Shown piece by piece: positions 1 through 9,052 of a stretch of DNA of 51,000 nt. Under the pieces are notes generated by a model. That model had not been told where the DNA came from, made no database searches, and was given only the letters and a program-made list of their open reading frames with translations. The stretch comes from an uncultured Verrucomicrobiota bacterium (GTDB lineage: Bacteria; Verrucomicrobiota; Verrucomicrobiia; Chthoniobacterales; SZAS-18): assembly GCA_937859745.1 (NCBI GenBank), contig CALMAQ010000308.1, positions 1-51,000 on the forward strand, read 5' to 3'. The translations under genes and the position numbers were made by a program. Each line of letters opens with the position of its first letter. Within the stretch, counting starts at the first letter, position 1.

Positions 1-321
1 CCCCCACCACCCGAGGCCCCGCAGGACTTCGCGGGCCATCTCACCGCTGCCTCCGCCCAGCTCGATCAGGTGCCAGGGCTGCCTCCCAGGCAGGATGGCG
101 CGCCGGTCCGCCGCCCAGGCGGCCACCGCGCGGCCGAGCGCGCCGTGCAAGGTGGCCGAGGTCGAGAAGTCGCCGGTTCGGCCCACCGTGCGGATGCGCC
201 GGGAATAATAGCCGTGCTCCGGATGGTAAAGCGCCTCCCGCATGAATTGTTCGAACGAGAGGGTCCCACCCGCCGCGGCAACGAGTTCCGGCCAGAAGCC
301 GTGCGGAGGTCCGCCGTTCAC
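1..321 (-). CDS. SAM-dependent methyltransferase, MidA/NDUFAF7 (DUF185) family, N-terminal part
   Basis: Reading the minus strand from a GTG at 321 gives 107 codons without a stop, running off the window edge, so only the N-terminal part is present. It begins VNGGPPHGFWPEL and contains FMREALYHPEHGYYS and GDFSTSATLHGALGRAVAAW, the characteristic start of the MidA/NDUFAF7 family, followed by a glycine-rich SAM-binding loop (ELGGGSGEMA). In eukaryotes the family methylates an arginine of a complex I subunit; bacterial substrates are poorly known. The GTG overlaps the stop of the upstream gene (ATGTGA at 318-323), so the two are translationally coupled. The family call is firm from motifs; the exact start is inferred from the overlap. 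Confidence 0.8.
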   Translation of the reverse strand, partial: MNGGPPHGFWPELVAAAGGTLSFEQFMREALYHPEHGYYSRRIRTVGRTGDFSTSATLHGALGRAVAAWAADRRAILPGRQPWHLIELGGGSGEMAREVLRGLGWWG

Positions 322-1151
322 ATCCCGCATTCTCGCCGGACCTCGTCGAAGCTGGAGTCCTTGCTCAGGAGCCCGGCCAAATAGGGATCGGTCGCCAGTT
401 GGAACGACGGAGCGCGTAACAGGTTGCGAGGCGCGGTCAGCCGGGAAAAGATCGCCACGCTGATCTTCTTTCGCGGCACGACTTTCTCGCTGTAACCCAC
501 CCCGATGTTGCTCGACCAGAAACGGACGCTTTCCACCCCGTTGACCGTTTCCTCGCCCAAGTAGATGACCGAGTGGCCGTGCTCGCGGCGGCCCACGGCG
601 TCCGACCAGAAAATTTTCATGAAGTCTCCGGGCCGGGCCTGGTCGAAGTCGGTGAAGTTCCTGCCCAGACCCATCTCGTAGAACAGGCGGGCGGTGCCGG
701 GACCGTTGGCGTTCCAGCGCCCCCAGACACCTTCGCCATCGCGCTGGCCCGAGACCAGAAGCGCACGCATCGCGCGGTCGTCGAGAGGTAGTTCGCCCGT
801 GCGGTTAAGCGCGCCCACCGCCTTAAGAAAAACGAGGTACGTCGCCCCGGAACAATAGCTAGGCGTCGCCTCGTCCGCTGTCACGCTAAGGCCTGCGGAG
901 CCAAGGGAGGTGGCCGCACTCAGCCGCTGAGTCGCCAGGTGTCCGGCCGAGTAGCCGCCTTGCGAGGGCATGGCGTGGATTTGTTCGAGGATAAGCTTGT
1001 TGTAAGGCGCGGCCGGGCTGGGGATGCCCAGCCCCACGAATGGCGAAGCGGTGGAAACCGCCGGGGCCACCGATTGAGCGCGCGCGGCCCACGCGCCGAG
1101 TGTGACGAGCGATCCAAGCCCCACGAGCAGCGAAGTACGCCGGAGTTGCAT
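318..1151 (-). CDS. Secreted protein with an NlpC/P60- or CHAP-like Cys/His pattern, function unknown
   Basis: A 277-residue protein starting MQLRRTSLLVGLGSLV with a clear signal peptide (two arginines, hydrophobic core, cleavage near ARA-QS), so exported. A longer reading to 1247 exists, but its first 32 codons are arginine-rich and would place the signal peptide internally; I take the ATG at 1151. The mature protein has a cysteine in SYCSGATYLVFL and, about 100 residues later, a histidine in EHGHSVIYLG after RPGDFMKIFW. That order and spacing resemble papain-like NlpC/P60 or CHAP amidases, which cut peptidoglycan peptides, but I cannot place it in a named family. It is divergent from the phosphorylase gene and overlaps the next minus-strand gene by 4 bases. 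Confidence 0.7.
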   Translation of the reverse strand: MQLRRTSLLVGLGSLVTLGAWAARAQSVAPAVSTASPFVGLGIPSPAAPYNKLILEQIHAMPSQGGYSAGHLATQRLSAATSLGSAGLSVTADEATPSYCSGATYLVFLKAVGALNRTGELPLDDRAMRALLVSGQRDGEGVWGRWNANGPGTARLFYEMGLGRNFTDFDQARPGDFMKIFWSDAVGRREHGHSVIYLGEETVNGVESVRFWSSNIGVGYSEKVVPRKKISVAIFSRLTAPRNLLRAPSFQLATDPYLAGLLSKDSSFDEVRRECGM

Positions 1152-1237
1152 GTGCCGCCAGCATCCACGCGATCGCCGCCCGCCGCAAGACCGCTCGACA
1201 GGGGAAGGCACCCGGCCTGTTGGCGGAGAGCTTTGCC

Positions 1238-1265
1238 TTGTCAGCACGGGTGGGTTCGGTATGGT
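1238..1265 (+). promoter_or_regulatory. Putative sigma70-type promoter for the glucan phosphorylase gene
   Basis: TTGTCA at 1238-1243 and TATGGT at 1260-1265 are separated by 16 bases, in the gap between two divergent genes. Transcription would begin near 1272, giving a leader of about 77 bases. No experimental support. Confidence 0.4.
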
Positions 1266-1348
1266 CGCAAGCTCCGCTTGGCGACGGGGCTCCCCCGACC
1301 GCGGCCAAGGCGAACGATCCCGCAGGCCATCTATCGCCCCATCCCGAC

Positions 1349-3931
1349 ATGCATCCTCCGATCCAGACCTTCAACATTGTTCCCAAGCTGCCGTCTGCCC
1401 TCGAACCGTTGCGCGAGATCGTCTACAATCTGTGGTGGAGTTGGGAGCCCGCCGCGCGCCGCCTGTTCCGCGAACTGGACATGGAACTCTGGGACAAGAC
1501 CAACCACAACCCGTTACGCGTGCTCCAGCTCTCGCGGCAGGCGCGCCTGGAGGAAGTCGCCAGGGACGAGGGCTTCCTGCGGGAACTAGCCCGCATTTAC
1601 AAGCAGTTCAAAGCCTATCTCGCCCGGCCGGACACCTACGGGCGGCTGCGCGCCAAGGGGACGGGCGAGGGCGGCAAGGGCGACGACCTCATCGCCTACT
1701 TTTCCGCCGAGTTCGGCTTCCACGAGTCCGTGCCAAACTACTCCGGCGGCCTCGGCATCCTTTCCGGCGATCATTGCAAGAGCGCCAGCGACCTGGACCT
1801 GAACTTCTGCGCCGTCGGCTTGCTCTACCGGCACGGCTACTTCAAGCAGCAGATCAACCGCGATGGGTACCAGGAAGCCGTCCAGCTCAACCAGAACTTC
1901 TACAACCTGCCCGTGCAGGAGATCATGGCCGCAGGCTCCAACGAGCCCCAGAAAATCGCCGTCGAACTGCCGGGGCGGCTCGTGCACGCCAAGATCTGGA
2001 AACTCGCCATCGGGCGGATCAACCTCTACCTGCTCGACACCGACATCCCCGAGAACAGCGTCGAGGATCGCGCCATCACCGCCCAACTCTACGGCGGCGA
2101 CCTGGAAATGCGTATCCGGCAGGAGATCGTCCTGGGCATGGGCGGCCCTCGCGCGCTGGCGGCACTGGGCCTCAAGCCGTCCGTGTACCACATGAACGAG
2201 GGGCACGCGGCGTTCCTGGGCCTGGAGCGTATCCGCCACTTCGTGCGGGCGCACCAGCTCGATTTCCGTGCGGCGCTCCAGATCGTCGCGGCGGGGGGGG
2301 TGTTCACCACCCACACGCCCGTCCCCGCGGGCAACGACGCATTCTCGCGCGAACTGATCGCCCATTATTTCGGGAACTACCCGGCGCAGGTCGGCATCGA
2401 CTTCAACTATTTCATCAGCCTCGGCCAGACGACGGCCAACCCCACGGATGACTTTTCCATGACCATCCTGGCCTTGCGCACGAGCCGCCAAGCCAATGGC
2501 GTGAGCAAGCTGCACGGCGAGGTTTCCAAGGGGCTCTGGAAGGATGTGTGGGCGGGCGTGCCGGAGAACGAGGTGCCCATCACGAGCATCACCAACGGCA
2601 TCCACACCAAAACCTGGGCGGCCCCGGAGTTCATGGAACTCTACACCAAATACCTCGGATCCGACTGGGAGGAGAACCTGACCAATGTGGATTACTGGCT
2701 GCGGGTCAACCGCATCCCCGACGAGGTGCTCTGGGACACGCACCAGAAGCTCAAGAACCGCCTCGTGAGATTTGCCCGGGAGCGCGTGCGGGCGCAACGG
2801 GAGCGCCTGGGCGAGAGTCCGGCGCAGTTGCGGCAGGTCAACAGCATCCTCGACCCGGAAATCCTGACGGTCGGCTTTGCGCGCCGCTTCGCCACCTACA
2901 AGCGCGGCAGCCTGCTATTCACCCAGCCGGAAAGGCTGCTCAAGCTCATCAACGACCCGGAGCGGCCCGTACAGTTCGTCTTCGCAGGCAAGGCGCACCC
3001 GAAGGACGAAGGCGGCAAGCGCGTTATCCAGGAGGTGTACCGCTACACACGCGAGAACCAGTTGTCGAACCGGGTCGTGTTCATCGAGGACTACGACGCG
3101 CACATCGGTCGTCGGCTCTACCAGGGCGTCGATCTATGGCTCAACAACCCCTTACGCCCTCTGGAAGCCAGCGGCACCAGCGGCATGAAGCTGCCACCCA
3201 GCGGCGGACTGAACCTGAGCGTCCTGGACGGTTGGTGGTGCGAGGGCTACAACGGCAAGAACGGCTGGCCCATTGGCGCGGAGATCACCCACGGCGCGGT
3301 CGATTACCAGAACGAGGTGGACGTGGAGAGCCTGTTCCACATCCTGGAGACGCAGGTCATCCCGCTCTATTACGCCAAGCCCGACGGCAAGCTGCCCATC
3401 GCGTGGCTGCGGCTGATGCGCGAGTCGATCCTGAGCGTCACGCCGGTCTACAACACGCACCGCATGGTCAAGGAATACCAGGAACGCCTCTACGACGGGG
3501 CCGCCCGGTCATACCGCGTCCTGAACGCCGATCAGGGCAGGCAGGCGCGCGAGTTGAGCGAGTGGAAGAACAAAATGCGCCACGATTGGGGGCGGATCCG
3601 CATCAGCGACGTGCAACTGGAGCACGCCGACCGCACGCACATCGAGGTGGGCGACATGCTGGCGGTCCGCGCCCGGGTGGACCTCGGGCCGACCGAGCCT
3701 TCGGAGGTAAAGGTGCAGGTCTACTACGGCGAGAACCGCGAGAACTCCATCAGCCAGCCGACGATCCTGGAACTGACGAGCTTCGAAAAGCTCGACAAAG
3801 CAGGCGACTACCTGTATCGCGGCGCGATCCCCAGCACCGAGAGCGGGGCTTACGGCTTCAGCATTCGGGTTGTGCCGACCCATCCCAACCTGACCCAAGG
3901 CCACGAACTACGCCTGATTTCCTGGGCATGA
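1349..3931 (+). CDS. glgP: Alpha-glucan (glycogen) phosphorylase, GT35
   Basis: An 860-residue cytosolic enzyme that releases glucose 1-phosphate from glycogen or maltodextrin using phosphate and pyridoxal phosphate. It begins MHPPIQTFNIVPKLPSAL with the DUF3417-like N-terminal region seen in the shorter alpha-glucan phosphorylase branch (YNLWWSWEPAARRLF). Other family motifs include AEFGFHESVPNYSGGLGILSGDH, VYHMNEGHAAFLGLER, ARRFATYKR and EASGTSGMK, where K614 is the expected PLP lysine. An upstream in-frame extension from 1220 lacks family similarity, so I use the ATG at 1349, which has no obvious Shine-Dalgarno. The following FAD-enzyme gene begins 30 bases downstream on the same strand. 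Another glycogen-related gene, a degenerate glgA homologue, lies near 23.5 kb. Confidence 0.95.
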   Translation: MHPPIQTFNIVPKLPSALEPLREIVYNLWWSWEPAARRLFRELDMELWDKTNHNPLRVLQLSRQARLEEVARDEGFLRELARIYKQFKAYLARPDTYGRLRAKGTGEGGKGDDLIAYFSAEFGFHESVPNYSGGLGILSGDHCKSASDLDLNFCAVGLLYRHGYFKQQINRDGYQEAVQLNQNFYNLPVQEIMAAGSNEPQKIAVELPGRLVHAKIWKLAIGRINLYLLDTDIPENSVEDRAITAQLYGGDLEMRIRQEIVLGMGGPRALAALGLKPSVYHMNEGHAAFLGLERIRHFVRAHQLDFRAALQIVAAGGVFTTHTPVPAGNDAFSRELIAHYFGNYPAQVGIDFNYFISLGQTTANPTDDFSMTILALRTSRQANGVSKLHGEVSKGLWKDVWAGVPENEVPITSITNGIHTKTWAAPEFMELYTKYLGSDWEENLTNVDYWLRVNRIPDEVLWDTHQKLKNRLVRFARERVRAQRERLGESPAQLRQVNSILDPEILTVGFARRFATYKRGSLLFTQPERLLKLINDPERPVQFVFAGKAHPKDEGGKRVIQEVYRYTRENQLSNRVVFIEDYDAHIGRRLYQGVDLWLNNPLRPLEASGTSGMKLPPSGGLNLSVLDGWWCEGYNGKNGWPIGAEITHGAVDYQNEVDVESLFHILETQVIPLYYAKPDGKLPIAWLRLMRESILSVTPVYNTHRMVKEYQERLYDGAARSYRVLNADQGRQARELSEWKNKMRHDWGRIRISDVQLEHADRTHIEVGDMLAVRARVDLGPTEPSEVKVQVYYGENRENSISQPTILELTSFEKLDKAGDYLYRGAIPSTESGAYGFSIRVVPTHPNLTQGHELRLISWA

Positions 3932-3961
3932 ACGCGTGAAGCTACGGTCCACGCCGCGCCC

Positions 3962-5242
3962 ATGATCGTCATCGTCGGAGCCGGGTTGGCCGGGCTGGTG
4001 TGTGCCAAATGCCTCGTCGGCGCAGGAGTGCGCGATGTCGTGCTGCTGGAGGCGGAAGCGGAACCGGGCGGCCGGGTCCGCTCGCGGATCACGCCGGAAG
4101 GTTTCGTGTTAGATCGCGGCTTCCAGGTGCTGCTCGACAGCTACCCGGCGGTGCGTCGGCATCTGGACATCGCTGCCCTCCGGCCGCGCTATTTCGAGAG
4201 CGGGGCCATCCTGCACGACCGTGAGCGCGCCTGGACCGTGGCGGACCCCCGGCGTCATCCGGGAGACCTGCTGTCCACGGCTACGGGAGGCATGTTCGGC
4301 GTGGCGGACAAGGCGCGGCTGGTGGCGCTGGTCGGCGAACTGCTGCTGACGCCAGACGAACGTCTGCTCGGCAGGTGCGCGTCGGACGCGGATGTCAGCA
4401 CGGCGCAATTCCTGTGGTCCCGAGGCTTTTCGCGCGACATCACCGAGCGGTTTTTCCGTCCGTTTTTCGGCGGGGTGTTCCTGGACGACCCACTCGGCAC
4501 CAGCGCGGGGTTGTTCCGCTATTACCTCAAGAAATTCGCCACCGGGCGGGCGTTGCTGCCTGCGGGTGGCATCGGTGACATTCCGCGGCAGTTGGCGGCA
4601 TCGCTGCCACCCGGGACGTTGCGGACGAACTGCCGGGTGGAACGCCTTTCACGCGTGGGCAACCGGGTGGATACCGTGGTCACGGCGCGAGGCGAGGAAA
4701 TCTCCTGTGACGCCTTGCTCCTGGCGACTGAGGCACCTGCCACGGCCCGGCTGCTCGAACGTCCGCCCGCCGGTGAGCCGCCGCACGGCACGACGGTCGT
4801 GTATTTCGCCAGCGACCATGCCCTCTATGCACGCGCGATGCTGGCTCTGCCGCGGGGACGTGGGCGGCTTGTACGGCATTTCGTGCCGTTGACCAACGTT
4901 GCGCCCGAGTACGCGCCTCCGGGCGTCCATCTGCTGTGCGCCACGGTGCTCGACCGCCGCGGCCTGCCGGATGACGCCCTCTCCGCCGCCGTCGTCAACG
5001 AGATCAGCGAGTTTTACCCGGCTGCGGCAGGCTTGATGCGGCCCCTGTCCATCATCGACGTGCCTTACGGGCAACACCAGCAGCGCGCGGGCTTCGCGCG
5101 GAACCTGCCACCCGCCCCAGCGCGGACCACGCTGGAAAACGTCTGGCTGGCGGGGGACCAAACCGGGGCTTGCAGCATCCAGTCCGCCATGGCGGGCGGC
5201 GAACGCGCGGCGCACCTGCTCGCCGGACTGGCGGCCGGATGA
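3962..5242 (+). CDS. FAD-dependent amine oxidase/phytoene desaturase-like oxidoreductase
   Basis: A 426-residue flavoprotein. The N-terminus MIVIVGAGLAGLVCAK carries the GxGxxG dinucleotide-binding loop (G6, G8, G11), the acidic end of beta-2 (LLEAEAEPGGRVRS) and the GGR motif of the NAD(P)-binding-8/amine oxidase superfamily. The C-terminal FAD-contact motif reads NVWLAGDQTGACSIQSAMAGG. Relatives include protoporphyrinogen oxidase, carotenoid desaturases and many uncharacterised enzymes; the substrate cannot be assigned. No carotenoid or heme genes are adjacent. Its stop overlaps the start of the next gene (ATGA at 5239-5242), so the two are co-translated, hinting at a shared envelope or lipid-related role (inference). 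Confidence 0.85.
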   Translation: MIVIVGAGLAGLVCAKCLVGAGVRDVVLLEAEAEPGGRVRSRITPEGFVLDRGFQVLLDSYPAVRRHLDIAALRPRYFESGAILHDRERAWTVADPRRHPGDLLSTATGGMFGVADKARLVALVGELLLTPDERLLGRCASDADVSTAQFLWSRGFSRDITERFFRPFFGGVFLDDPLGTSAGLFRYYLKKFATGRALLPAGGIGDIPRQLAASLPPGTLRTNCRVERLSRVGNRVDTVVTARGEEISCDALLLATEAPATARLLERPPAGEPPHGTTVVYFASDHALYARAMLALPRGRGRLVRHFVPLTNVAPEYAPPGVHLLCATVLDRRGLPDDALSAAVVNEISEFYPAAAGLMRPLSIIDVPYGQHQQRAGFARNLPPAPARTTLENVWLAGDQTGACSIQSAMAGGERAAHLLAGLAAG

Positions 5243-6885
5243 ACGCGGCACCACCAGCCCGTTTTCCCACGCGGCGCGACTGGTCCCTGCTCGGGCTTGC
5301 GCTGATGGCGCTCTACACGGTTTGCCTCGGCACGCGGGGGATCAACGAACCCGACGAGGGCCGCTACGCGGAAATCTCGCTGGCAATGGCTATCCCTGGC
5401 GGTGGCTGGTGGGAGCCGCGCATGTCCGGCTGGGGCCGCTACGATAAGCCGCCACTCATCTGCTGGGCCACCGCCGCGAGCTTCCGCGTTTTCGGGGTCA
5501 ACGATTGGGCGGCGCAGTTGCCCTCGCTGGCGGGGGCGACCCTGAGCCTGCTTGGCCTCGGCTGGGCCGCCCGTCGGCTTTCGGAACCACGCACGGCTTG
5601 GTGGGCCGTGCTGATTTGTGGCACGTCGGCGCAGTTCTGGCTCCTGGGACGGCTGCTCTCGCTGGACATGCTGCTCTGCGGCTGGTGTACGTTGGCAGTC
5701 GCGGCGTGGGCGGAATGCCGGCATCGGGACGGCGCATGGGGGTGTTGGGCTGCCTCCCTAGTCTGTTGGACGCTGGCCTGGTGGACGAAAGCCACTCCCG
5801 TGCTGATCCCGCTCGCCGGGCTGGCCATCGGCATCCAGGCGCGCGGCGACACCCGGGGCCGGAGCGTGCTGCGGCTCCCGCTGCTGCTATCCTTGGTCCT
5901 GCTGCTGGGCGCGCCCTGGTATCTTTCGATGCCCTCGCGTTACCCGGAGTTGCGTGACTTTTTCTTCGGCCGCGAACTCGCGGGCAGGATGGCAGGCAGC
6001 GTGAACGGTAGACACTGGGCTTTCTGGTATTACCTGCCGGCGAGTTTGCTGGGATGGCTGCCGTGGTGGCCCGTGGCCGCGTGGGGTCGGTGGCGGGAAG
6101 GAATGCGTCTGCCGACCGGGAACTGGCTGGCGCGGGTCCGTGCGTGGGTGGGGATGATCACGGTCGAGGGGTGGATCGTGCTCATCGGTTTGGTGATCTT
6201 CTCCAGCGCCGCCTCCAAGTTGCCAACGTCCACGCTCCCTTTGATGCCTTGGGCCGCCTTGTGGATGGCGGGGACCATCTCCCGCCAGACGGCCCGGCAC
6301 GACAGTCCGCCGCGGTGGTTCCTCCTTCCCGCCCCTGCCTTTGCGCTTTGCGCCGGGGTGGGGCTTGCGCTGTACCCGGGCCGCGAAGCAACACTTGGCA
6401 ACAATTCCAGCCTGCGGCGCGTCTGCACGTTCCTGGCCAGCCACGGCGCGCGCCGGGTGGACGTGGACCTTTATTGGCCGAGCATGGAAATCTACCTGCC
6501 ACGCACCGCGCTTTATTATGTGGTCCGCGACGACGCCGCGAACCTCCGCAAGGACACTGCCAAAGGGATCATCAAATGGCGTGAAGAACGCTACTGCGAA
6601 CGATCCACCGACCTGGGCAAACCGCCTAGCCGTTTCAGCGAGATCACTCCCCGGCCCACCCTGCCGTTCGATGACCCGGCTCGGATGGCATTGGAAGACG
6701 GCGAATTCTGGCTCGTGCGCTTCGTCCGGCAGAGGGATTCGCCTTTCAACCCGCTCCTCGGGCGTTCCGCAGGCGAAAACCCGCCCGAGTTGATGCTGCG
6801 CGGTGGAGACTTCCGGGTTTATCGCACCACTCTCGTGCATGGTGCCATCCTGCCCGCAACCCGCCCGGCCTTCCCTGTTCCATGA
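5239..6885 (+). CDS. Membrane glycosyltransferase, GT39/ArnT-like
   Basis: A 548-residue integral membrane protein beginning MNAAPPARFPTRRDWSLLGL. The first loop contains the family signature EPDEGRYAEIS followed by YDKPPLICW, matching the DE metal/catalytic pair and the DKPP motif of ArnT/PMT-type enzymes that transfer sugars from polyprenyl-phosphate carriers in the periplasm. Many hydrophobic segments follow to about residue 395, then a soluble C-terminal domain of about 150 residues. The start is fixed by the ATGA overlap with the oxidoreductase gene and avoids an Arg/Gly-rich upstream reading. Acceptor and donor are unknown; lipid A, protein and cell-wall polymers are all possible. Confidence 0.85.
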   Translation: MNAAPPARFPTRRDWSLLGLALMALYTVCLGTRGINEPDEGRYAEISLAMAIPGGGWWEPRMSGWGRYDKPPLICWATAASFRVFGVNDWAAQLPSLAGATLSLLGLGWAARRLSEPRTAWWAVLICGTSAQFWLLGRLLSLDMLLCGWCTLAVAAWAECRHRDGAWGCWAASLVCWTLAWWTKATPVLIPLAGLAIGIQARGDTRGRSVLRLPLLLSLVLLLGAPWYLSMPSRYPELRDFFFGRELAGRMAGSVNGRHWAFWYYLPASLLGWLPWWPVAAWGRWREGMRLPTGNWLARVRAWVGMITVEGWIVLIGLVIFSSAASKLPTSTLPLMPWAALWMAGTISRQTARHDSPPRWFLLPAPAFALCAGVGLALYPGREATLGNNSSLRRVCTFLASHGARRVDVDLYWPSMEIYLPRTALYYVVRDDAANLRKDTAKGIIKWREERYCERSTDLGKPPSRFSEITPRPTLPFDDPARMALEDGEFWLVRFVRQRDSPFNPLLGRSAGENPPELMLRGGDFRVYRTTLVHGAILPATRPAFPVP

Positions 6886-7664
6886 AGCCCCTCCTCGTCA
6901 TTGCTTTTTACTTGTTCGCCGTTTGTCCGTTAGTGGCGAAGCCGCCTGGGGCAACCACCCGGGACAACGGGAAGCCGTCCTCCCCTTCCCCGACGCCCGG
7001 CTCGCCTGCCGAGCCCGGAGCCGGCGTGGGTCTCGCCCGCTGGCTGGCCCTGACTCCGTCCGGTGCCGATGCCATCGCACTACCGTTCGCGGAGATTGTC
7101 AGCGCCGCTACTGGCAGGCGCGTGGTCCCTTTCGACGCTGCCAACGCCGCTGATGCCGCCGCCCTCGCCAGAGCCGGGGCCGCGCTCGACGCCATCTTGC
7201 CCCGGATGAACCGGCCGGACAGTCCCGCCCACGCCGCCGCGGGGATGCAAGCGGTTGCGGCCCGGTTCGAGGACGAGTTGCGCGGAACTCTCCTCTCGCC
7301 GCCAACCACCGCGGGAAGCGACACCGTCGCCCATGGATATCCCGCGTGGACGTGGACCGATCCCGCCACCGGCAAAGCCTATTACTTCGCCGTCGCCTTA
7401 TACCCAACCGGCGGCGACCCGGCGGCCACCGCCCTCACGTTTTCGCCCGGCGATGCCGCTGCCCGCATGACCGCTGACGGCTGCTGCCTGCTGGTAGGCA
7501 TCGAGCACAACGGCAAACCGGGCCATGACCTGGCTTTCCTCAACTGGCAGGTCCTGGACTTGGCCAAGGTCAAGGTGCGGTTCGCGCCGGTCTTCCAGGC
7601 CACCGCCCAGGAGGCGCTCCAGCCTGGTGCGGTTCTCACGGACGGCCGCAAGGGGCGGGACTGA
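6882..7664 (+). CDS. Secreted protein of unknown function
   Basis: A 260-residue protein with a signal peptide (MKPLLVIAFYLFAVCPLVAK) followed by a Pro/Ser-rich linker (about residues 25-50) and a domain rich in Ala, Asp and Thr. I recognise no family motif. Its ATG overlaps the TGA of the GT39 gene (ATGA, 6882-6885), so the two are translationally coupled, and the product may act with the glycosyltransferase at the envelope (inference). Codon and base composition match the neighbours. Confidence 0.7.
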   Translation: MKPLLVIAFYLFAVCPLVAKPPGATTRDNGKPSSPSPTPGSPAEPGAGVGLARWLALTPSGADAIALPFAEIVSAATGRRVVPFDAANAADAAALARAGAALDAILPRMNRPDSPAHAAAGMQAVAARFEDELRGTLLSPPTTAGSDTVAHGYPAWTWTDPATGKAYYFAVALYPTGGDPAATALTFSPGDAAARMTADGCCLLVGIEHNGKPGHDLAFLNWQVLDLAKVKVRFAPVFQATAQEALQPGAVLTDGRKGRD

Positions 7665-7729
7665 CATCGTAGCACCCGGGAGAGTTGGCAAACGGCCCGG
7701 GATGAGCGAACCTGACGCAGCAAATTCCG

Positions 7730-8944
7730 ATGGATACCGCCCCGACTCCCTTTGATCCCATTGAAGATGTGCTTGAAGACGTGCGCGCTGGCAGGCCCGT
7801 CATCGTCACCGACGACGCAGACCGCGAGAACGAAGGCGACCTGATCCTCGCCGCCGAGATGGCCACGCCGGAAAACCTCGCCTTCATCCGCAAGCACACC
7901 AGCGCCGTCGTCTGCGTGCCCATGGAGGGTACGGAATTGGACCGCCTGGAACTGCCCCTGATGGTCCCCGCCTCCGAGAACTCCGAGCGGATGCGGACCG
8001 CCTATGCGGTCAGCGTGGACGCGGCCTGGGGCGTCTCGACCGGCATCTCCGCCGCCGACCGGGCGCACACCATCCGCCTGCTGGCCAACCCGCAAACGAA
8101 GGCGTCCGACCTCGCCCGGCCCGGCCACGTCTTCCCCTTGCGCTACCGGGAGGGCGGCGTGCTGCGCCGCGCGGGCCACACGGAAGCCGCCGTCGATCTC
8201 GCGCGGCTGGCGGGGCTGCGTCCGGCAGGGGTGCTCGCGGAGATTGTCAACGAGGACGAGACCATGGCGCGGCTCCCTGACTTGGTGCGCTTCAAGGCGC
8301 GGCATGGCTTGAAGTTCTGCTCCATTGAGGGATTGATCGCCTACCGCCGCCAGCGCGAGAAACTCGTGGAGCGCACGGAGGTTATCCACCTGCCCACCAA
8401 TTACGGCGATTTCCAGTTGTATCTTTACCGCAACAAGCTCGACGACAAACACCACCTTGCTATGGTCAAGGGCCGCATCGACCGGAACACGCCCGTGCCC
8501 GTGCGCGTCCACAGCGAGTGTCTGACGGGCGACGTGTTCGGCTCGCGACGTTGCGATTGCGGCAGCCAGCTCCACGCCGCCATGCAGCAGATCGAGGAAG
8601 CCGGCGCGGGAGTGCTGGTGTACCTGCGCCAGGAGGGACGCGGCATCGGCCTCGCGGCCAAGATCCACGCCTACAAGCTCCAGGAGGAAGGATTGGACAC
8701 GGTGGAGGCCAACGCGAAGCTCGGGTACGCGCCCGACCTGCGTGACTATGGCCTCGGCGCGCAGATCCTCCTGGACGTGGGCGTGGGCAAGTTTCGTTTC
8801 ATGACCAACAATCCCCGCAAGGTAATCGGCTTGGAAGGCTACGGCTTGGAGATGGTCGAGCAGGTGCCCATCCGCAGTTCCCCGAATCCGCACAACGAGA
8901 AATATCTGACCACAAAAAAAGAAAAATTGGGCCACTTGCTTTAA
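7730..8944 (+). CDS. ribBA: Bifunctional 3,4-dihydroxy-2-butanone-4-phosphate synthase / GTP cyclohydrolase II
   Basis: A 404-residue enzyme catalysing both entry reactions of riboflavin synthesis. The N-terminal DHBP synthase domain (about 1-200) has the acidic loop DDADRENEGD (28-37), EMATPENLAFIRKHTS and HTEAAVDLARLAG. The C-terminal GTP cyclohydrolase II domain (about 205-404) has zinc ligands C264, C275 and C277 (ECLTGDVFGSRRCDCGSQL) and the RQEGRGIGLAAK loop. Both halves look intact. ribH follows 108 bases downstream. I see no FMN riboswitch in the 65-base upstream gap. Confidence 0.97.
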   Translation: MDTAPTPFDPIEDVLEDVRAGRPVIVTDDADRENEGDLILAAEMATPENLAFIRKHTSAVVCVPMEGTELDRLELPLMVPASENSERMRTAYAVSVDAAWGVSTGISAADRAHTIRLLANPQTKASDLARPGHVFPLRYREGGVLRRAGHTEAAVDLARLAGLRPAGVLAEIVNEDETMARLPDLVRFKARHGLKFCSIEGLIAYRRQREKLVERTEVIHLPTNYGDFQLYLYRNKLDDKHHLAMVKGRIDRNTPVPVRVHSECLTGDVFGSRRCDCGSQLHAAMQQIEEAGAGVLVYLRQEGRGIGLAAKIHAYKLQEEGLDTVEANAKLGYAPDLRDYGLGAQILLDVGVGKFRFMTNNPRKVIGLEGYGLEMVEQVPIRSSPNPHNEKYLTTKKEKLGHLL

Positions 8945-8966
8945 ACCCTCCGTGCGTTCATCTTCT

Positions 8967-8997
8967 CCACCCTGCCGTGCAGAGCGTTCTAGGGTGG
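8967..8997 (+). repeat. Inverted repeat between ribBA and ribH
   Basis: CCACCCT (8967-8973) and AGGGTGG (8991-8997) form a perfect 7-bp stem around a 17-base loop, 22 bases after the ribBA stop. No T-run follows, so it is not a classical terminator; it could be an mRNA processing or stability element. Confidence 0.3.
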
Positions 8998-9052
8998 ACT
9001 CTCGAAGTTCCTCCCCTGGCCGTCTTCTCCCCGGCGGTCCACCATTCGTGCC

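Noticed and set aside
1586-2797. 403-codon minus-strand frame over glgP
   Set aside because: Shadow of the phosphorylase gene.
7665-7729. Possible FMN riboswitch before ribBA
   Set aside because: Only 65 bases between genes; the conserved FMN aptamer elements are absent. The CCCGGG pair there is a short inverted repeat only.
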